Origin: Clostridiales bacterium UBA1758 | GTDB taxonomy: Bacteria; Bacillota; Clostridia; Oscillospirales; UBA1758 | DNA: 28,881 bases | Assembly (NCBI GenBank): GCA_002315595.1 | Contig: DCHG01000011.1 | Location: forward strand, 1 to 28,881 | Direction of reading: 5' to 3' | In this document: piece after piece, positions 24,424 through 28,881 of the stretch | Layout: each line of letters opens with the position of its first letter | Numbering within the stretch: position 1 is the stretch's first letter | Notes under the pieces: model-generated | Told to the model about the DNA's origin: nothing | What the model saw: only the letters and a program-made list of their open reading frames with translations | Database searches by the model: none | Translations under genes and position numbers: made by a program

Positions 24424-27400
24424 ATGAAAAAACGGCTACTATCCATACTCCTGGTACTTGCGATGGTAATCTCATTCGTTCCCGCGTTTGAGATCAGCGC
24501 AAGTGCGGGCGATCCGCCTGCGGCGAAGCAGGTAACACTTTACACAGACGGCGCAGAGACAAATGCGCTATTTCCATTTTACTTTTTTTCTTGCGATTTT
24601 TTTGCAAAATCGCAAATGATCTATCCTGCGGCAGACCTGACCGGTCTTCTCAATAAGGAAATCAGTTCGATGACCTTTTATGTTCAGACCAAGCAAGACG
24701 ATCCCGGTTGTAACTGGGATGTCAAATTGATGACCACGGATACCACGGATCTTACATCGAGTTTTGTCGATACTTCGTCGGCTACGGTGGTCTACCACGG
24801 TCATGTAAATCCGTCACAGGACACGATGAAGATCACATTTACCACACCTTTCGAATACACCGGCGGCAATCTTTTGATTGAAACGAAAAACACTGAAACA
24901 GGCAGTTATAAAAATGTCTATTTCTATGGTATTTCGACTTCCGGGAATACGGCGAGGGCTGATAGTAGCTACGCTGAATATGCCAACACGTTCCTTCCGA
25001 AGGTAACATTCGACTATGAGCCGCTTTTTTACACGGAAGGTGACGGATGTTCCACCACTCCGTATATCATCAGCAACTACGAGGGACTGGAATCCCTTGC
25101 GGCGAAGGTCAATAGCGGCAAAATAACCGAGTCGTACTATTATCGACTTGACGAAAACTTCCCGACCGGCGGTGAAGCCACCGAACTGACCACCCCGATC
25201 GGCAATAACAGCAACAACTTCGTGGGCTACTTCGACGGCAACAACAAAGAAGTCAAGTTGAATATTGATGCCAATGGATATCTCGGATTGTTCGGTTACA
25301 TCACCGAGGGCTCCGAAATTAAAGATGTCGTGACGACGGGTACCATTACCGGCACAGAAAGTGTTGGTGGTGTTGTCGGATACGCTTATTACTCTACGAT
25401 TACCAATTGCGGCTCGGAATGCGAAATCAATGCAACGGATAGCCAAGTCGGTGGCGTTGCAGGATATGGTCATGAATCGTACTTTGTCAAATGTTTCTTT
25501 ACGGGAACGATTACAGACAATGATGGTTCCAAAATCGGTGGCGTTGTCGGATATCCCAATGGTAATTCTGAAATCACCAAATGTTATTCCACGGCTGATG
25601 TAACGGGAGGAGAAGAAGTTGGTGGTATTGCAGGTTATTGTTGCACAGGAGTGAAAATTACCGACTGTTATTCAACGGGTACGGTCACCGCGAAATCGGG
25701 CGCTGATACCGGTGGAATAGCGGGAGAAACCGGAATCGTCGTTATTTCCGGTTGTTACTCAACCTGCGATGTGACTACCGAAAATGGTGGATACACCGGT
25801 GGTATTGTGGGTGAAACATCATCCGTTTCGAAAATCTTCAACTGCTATGCGACCGGCGATGTCACGGCAACAGGTTGGTTTGTGGGCGGTATAGCCGGAA
25901 AACAAAATGGTGACCTTTTCAACTGCTATGCGACCGGTGATGTCAGCGGCAAGGGGTGTGTCGGCGGTATTGTCGGCGGCATTGACGGCAAGTTTGAAAA
26001 CTGTTATACGACGGGTACCGCAACGGGCGACGAATATTTTGGAGCCATTGCCGGTGAGATTCAATCCAAAGCGTCCGTTGAAGATTGCTATTACCTTACC
26101 GGCGGAACAAATCCTGCCTACGGTAAGAATGGAGGTACGGTCGAGGCTATTTACGCCCTTTCCGAAGCACAGATGAAGGGTGCCGCCGGTGCGACCGACG
26201 ATACATGGGTTGCGATCGGTGATGAAAAGATCGCCCTTGTCGACGCGCTGAACAACTATGTGTGCGACGAGGCGTGTGACGGACTTACTCCGTGGACGAT
26301 TGATGAAGCCACCCCGGAACTCGCATACTCGGACACTTTGTATCTTGTGGATGGCAGGATGTATTCTTCGTTTAACGGTTGGGGCAATCCGGGTAATGTT
26401 GAAACCACGGTTTCCGGTATCGACTATAATCCGTCGACGCATACCTATTATTTCAACAATGTCAATCTTCCGTTGACCGGCGAAAACTCCGTGGTGATAT
26501 ATGGTGATGCAACGATCACTCTCACGGGCGATAATGTCATCGGTCTTCCGGCGGATAATACGGAAGAAACCTATCTTCGCGCATACAACGGCATTACCGT
26601 TGATTGTACGGACAGTAATAATCTGACCTTCACCGGCGACGGAAATTTGACGATCTATGACACAAACACCGGCATTTCTGCAAGGGATATCACGTTTGAT
26701 GAAAATTTCACCGGCACCGTCACGATCAATGACTACGGTCATGGACCGAGATGTTGTTTGAAAGCCTACGATTGCCTGCTGATTAAAAACGGTACCTTTA
26801 ACCTGAACAGCGCGAACTCCAACGGAATTTCCGCAAGAAGTATTTTCATCAGCGGCGGCAAGATCAATGCCAACGGTAAGGCAGCCGGCATTATGTCCCC
26901 GGATTGTTATGGATTTAATATTAGCGGCGGTGAAATTAACGCCAAGGGCGAGACTGCGATCAAGCTCGTATCCGAAGATGTAGACCCCAATATCAACATC
27001 ACCGGCGGTAGCATCAAGGCGGAAGGCGAAAAATACGGCATTACCTACGAAAATACATGGGGCGCCGATATCAACATCACCGGCGGCGGTATTCGCGCCA
27101 AGGGCAGTGAAGCCGCGGTCAAGGCAGAGTCCACGGGTGCAGAGGCTGCGATCAACATTGACGGCAAACTTTCCGTCAAGGGCGTCGATGCGACAAGCAC
27201 CGCGGTGATTTACAAAAACAGTGCCGATTCGGAATTTGTCACCATCGGCAACTACGGTTGTAACTACAATGTCGCCCTTACCGCGGGAAAGGTACAGACG
27301 CTGATCCTCGGCGATAAGGACGCCGGCGAATACACGATCACCGGCAACAGTTTCAAGGGCTTCCAATTTACCAAAAACGGCAAATATGTTGCCGTTGTCA

Positions 27401-28881
27401 ATGGCAAGGTCAAAGCCGATTCAACGAGCGAATACACATGGAAATATGACGGCGGACTTTACACCGAAGTCAAGACCACGGTCGTCACAAAAACTCTGTT
27501 CTGGTCGAGAACGACCGTCAAGACCGTCAAGTATTACCTCGGCTTCGACGGTACGAAGTTCATTCTGACCAATGCAAAGACCAACGCTTTCGTTCAGGTC
27601 ACTTCCGAAGAACACTGCATCGCCTATAAGCACGACGGCGACGGCAAGCACGTGGCATACTGCACGAAGTGCGACTACATCGAAGACGCCGAAGCGCACA
27701 AGTACGACAAGGATACGCATCTTTGCGAATGTGGCAAAAAGGACCCGAGTTATTTCTGCGTCACGGATGTCGACGTGAACGAAAAGACGATCGTGACCTA
27801 TTCCGGCTTCTGGATCTGGCTGAAAAAGAATGTTTCTTATCAGTATAACATCGTCCCGAAGACGCAGGGCACGAAGGTCGTGAAGATTGAGTATTCCTTT
27901 GACAAGGAACTCACCGAAAACAACAAGTGGAAAACCGGCGCGACCATCAGTTCGCTTGTTCCGATCACCACGATGCTCATCCGCGTGACCGACGCCAACG
28001 GCAGTGTTTCACTGTGGCAGTACGTCGACAGGGATGTTAAGTCCCTTGCCAAACCGATAGATGTTTCGGGACAGTGGTGGGATTACGACAAACTCGGCGC
28101 CGCAACGAATGTAAGTTCGGTCAAGTTCTCCAAGAGCCTTCCGGGCAACTATTCCGAAACTTCCCCCGATTGGAAGACATGGGATACGCCAGCAAACTCC
28201 ACCGCGTACTATAACACCAAAACCGGCGCGCTGACCTATACCCTCGACGAGGGCGTCAAAAAGTTCGTCTTTGACGACGGTAGCCTGTTCCGTACCGGCC
28301 CGAAGACTTTGAAAGACGAATGGATCCTCGAATCATTTAAGGAAATGGGTTTGGTTTACAGTAGTATTGAAGCACTGGAAGATTATCTCCAAAAATTCTA
28401 CGATTTATATGACGCCCTTCTTACAAAGGATGAAGACGCAATTGTCGAAGCCTTCAATGCTTCATTTGGCAAAATACTGGGCGAGCCGGTTGAGAATATC
28501 GACGAGGTATATGGTATTTTCCCGTATGAAGAATTACTGGAATATGCGCTTGATTATCCGAAAATATATGAAGAAATCAAGAATGGCGGTTTGGTGAGTT
28601 CTTCGTACGGCATTGGGAATAGCACAGCAGAAAATCTGACGATTACCGGTCTTGATCTCTTTGATGTTTCGAATGTTACGGATTTCTCATGGATGTTTGC
28701 CGCTTCATACGAACATTTCTATTGTAAGTCTTTGGATGTTTCTTCGTTTGATGTTTCGAACGGTCAAGACTTCTCTTATATGTTTGTAGATTGTCAGGCT
28801 TTGACCGAATTGAAGATCGGCGAATGGGATACTTCCAAAGCGACGGATATGTCCTATATGTTCGACGGATGTATTGAACTG
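24424..28881 (+). CDS. Giant secreted mosaic surface protein (GLUG and BspA/DUF285 repeats), partial at right edge
   Basis: The frame is open for 1486 codons and runs off the window. It has a signal peptide (MKKRLLSILLVLAMVISF, cleavage likely near residue 27-29). Residues about 35-200 form a beta-rich domain; about 285-558 hold some ten GLUG-type repeats (VGGIAGY, then CYSTGDVTG). Residues about 640-935 resemble a right-handed beta-helix with repeated ITGGSIKAEGE-like turns. About 1065-1105 is a Cys/His-rich segment with paired CxxC/CxC. From about 1403 onward come BspA/DUF285 leucine-rich repeats (LDVSSFDVSN, then FSYMF). The architecture suggests a cell-surface adhesin or host/mucus-binding protein; the anchor would lie beyond the edge. 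GAGAGGA is 10 bases before the ATG. No clear promoter was found. Confidence 0.88.
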   Translation, partial: MKKRLLSILLVLAMVISFVPAFEISASAGDPPAAKQVTLYTDGAETNALFPFYFFSCDFFAKSQMIYPAADLTGLLNKEISSMTFYVQTKQDDPGCNWDVKLMTTDTTDLTSSFVDTSSATVVYHGHVNPSQDTMKITFTTPFEYTGGNLLIETKNTETGSYKNVYFYGISTSGNTARADSSYAEYANTFLPKVTFDYEPLFYTEGDGCSTTPYIISNYEGLESLAAKVNSGKITESYYYRLDENFPTGGEATELTTPIGNNSNNFVGYFDGNNKEVKLNIDANGYLGLFGYITEGSEIKDVVTTGTITGTESVGGVVGYAYYSTITNCGSECEINATDSQVGGVAGYGHESYFVKCFFTGTITDNDGSKIGGVVGYPNGNSEITKCYSTADVTGGEEVGGIAGYCCTGVKITDCYSTGTVTAKSGADTGGIAGETGIVVISGCYSTCDVTTENGGYTGGIVGETSSVSKIFNCYATGDVTATGWFVGGIAGKQNGDLFNCYATGDVSGKGCVGGIVGGIDGKFENCYTTGTATGDEYFGAIAGEIQSKASVEDCYYLTGGTNPAYGKNGGTVEAIYALSEAQMKGAAGATDDTWVAIGDEKIALVDALNNYVCDEACDGLTPWTIDEATPELAYSDTLYLVDGRMYSSFNGWGNPGNVETTVSGIDYNPSTHTYYFNNVNLPLTGENSVVIYGDATITLTGDNVIGLPADNTEETYLRAYNGITVDCTDSNNLTFTGDGNLTIYDTNTGISARDITFDENFTGTVTINDYGHGPRCCLKAYDCLLIKNGTFNLNSANSNGISARSIFISGGKINANGKAAGIMSPDCYGFNISGGEINAKGETAIKLVSEDVDPNINITGGSIKAEGEKYGITYENTWGADINITGGGIRAKGSEAAVKAESTGAEAAINIDGKLSVKGVDATSTAVIYKNSADSEFVTIGNYGCNYNVALTAGKVQTLILGDKDAGEYTITGNSFKGFQFTKNGKYVAVVNGKVKADSTSEYTWKYDGGLYTEVKTTVVTKTLFWSRTTVKTVKYYLGFDGTKFILTNAKTNAFVQVTSEEHCIAYKHDGDGKHVAYCTKCDYIEDAEAHKYDKDTHLCECGKKDPSYFCVTDVDVNEKTIVTYSGFWIWLKKNVSYQYNIVPKTQGTKVVKIEYSFDKELTENNKWKTGATISSLVPITTMLIRVTDANGSVSLWQYVDRDVKSLAKPIDVSGQWWDYDKLGAATNVSSVKFSKSLPGNYSETSPDWKTWDTPANSTAYYNTKTGALTYTLDEGVKKFVFDDGSLFRTGPKTLKDEWILESFKEMGLVYSSIEALEDYLQKFYDLYDALLTKDEDAIVEAFNASFGKILGEPVENIDEVYGIFPYEELLEYALDYPKIYEEIKNGGLVSSSYGIGNSTAENLTITGLDLFDVSNVTDFSWMFAASYEHFYCKSLDVSSFDVSNGQDFSYMFVDCQALTELKIGEWDTSKATDMSYMFDGCIEL
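24591..24615. repeat. Perfect inverted repeat inside the surface-protein gene
   Basis: TTGCGATTTT-5-AAAATCGCAA in codons 56-64, preceded by a T-rich run. The frame reads through it. The mRNA would form a 10-base-pair hairpin about 170 bases after the start codon. Confidence 0.75.
25276..26097 (+). repeat. Tandem GLUG-type protein repeats in the surface protein
   Basis: About ten units of 26-30 residues, each with a glycine-rich start (VGGVVGY, VGGIAGY, TGGIAGE, VGGIVGG, FGAIAGE) and a Cys-Tyr strand (NCYATGDV, KCYSTADV, DCYSTGTV). Adjacent units keep DNA similarity: AACTGCTATGCGACCGG occurs twice (from about 25841 and 25920), so recent duplication is likely. Confidence 0.85.

Noticed and set aside
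24165..24446. N-terminal extension of the dual-HTH regulator
   Set aside because: It would translate through the promoter and the poly-G tract; ATG 24164 has a good ribosome site.
25276..26097. CRISPR-like repeats
   Set aside because: The periodicity is at protein level within one open frame; the DNA repeats are not identical and there are no unique spacers.

Overview
The window looks like a chromosomal segment of an uncultured, anaerobic, endospore-lineage Clostridia (Firmicutes). I infer this from a GerA-type spore germination protein, a clostridial-type Feo iron operon, an alanyl T-box leader, a three-subunit NAD-linked [FeFe] hydrogenase, acetate kinase, an S-layer-homology protein and strong AGGAGG-type ribosome sites. 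No rRNA, tRNA, IS element, phage gene or CRISPR array was seen. A family or genus name cannot be given from the sequence alone.

Left part (1-8.4 kb), mostly minus strand: a GerA-family gene that runs off the left edge and whose C-terminus turns into a solute-binding-protein-like sequence; the feoA-feoB-small Cys-rich protein operon with its own promoter and a palindromic operator candidate; a plus-strand pyroglutamyl peptidase (pcp) divergent from feo; and alaS plus a HIT protein behind a T-box leader whose specifier is the alanine codon GCC.

Middle (8.2-16.5 kb): a DUF378 membrane protein and tmcAL (minus), divergent from ackA. TmcAL uses acetate and ATP to acetylate elongator tRNA-Met, so the pair links acetate metabolism to tRNA modification. 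Downstream is a tight five-gene plus-strand cluster (secreted SLH protein, membrane PH-like protein, MFS transporter, flavin reductase-like protein, nucleotidyltransferase). A convergent minus-strand rodA-type SEDS gene follows.

Right-centre (16.5-21.2 kb): hydC-hydB-hydA, a putative electron-bifurcating hydrogenase operon with an inverted repeat over its -10 element. An unusual 264-base gene-free gap between hydC and hydB has mutually exclusive pairing options. Then come a small SLOG-fold protein (minus) and prfB (plus), which has no in-frame stop or programmed frameshift.

Right edge (23-28.9 kb): a regulator with a DNA-binding domain at each end (excisionase/MerR-like at the N-terminus, LuxR-type at the C-terminus) is divergent from a very large secreted mosaic surface protein (GLUG repeats, beta-helix-like region, Cys-rich module, BspA/DUF285 repeats) that continues past the window. 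An 11-G tract abuts the regulator's -35 box, making a candidate phase-variable adhesin locus. This locus, the GerA/solute-binding junction and the two structured intergenic regions around the hydrogenase operon are the most interesting parts of the window.
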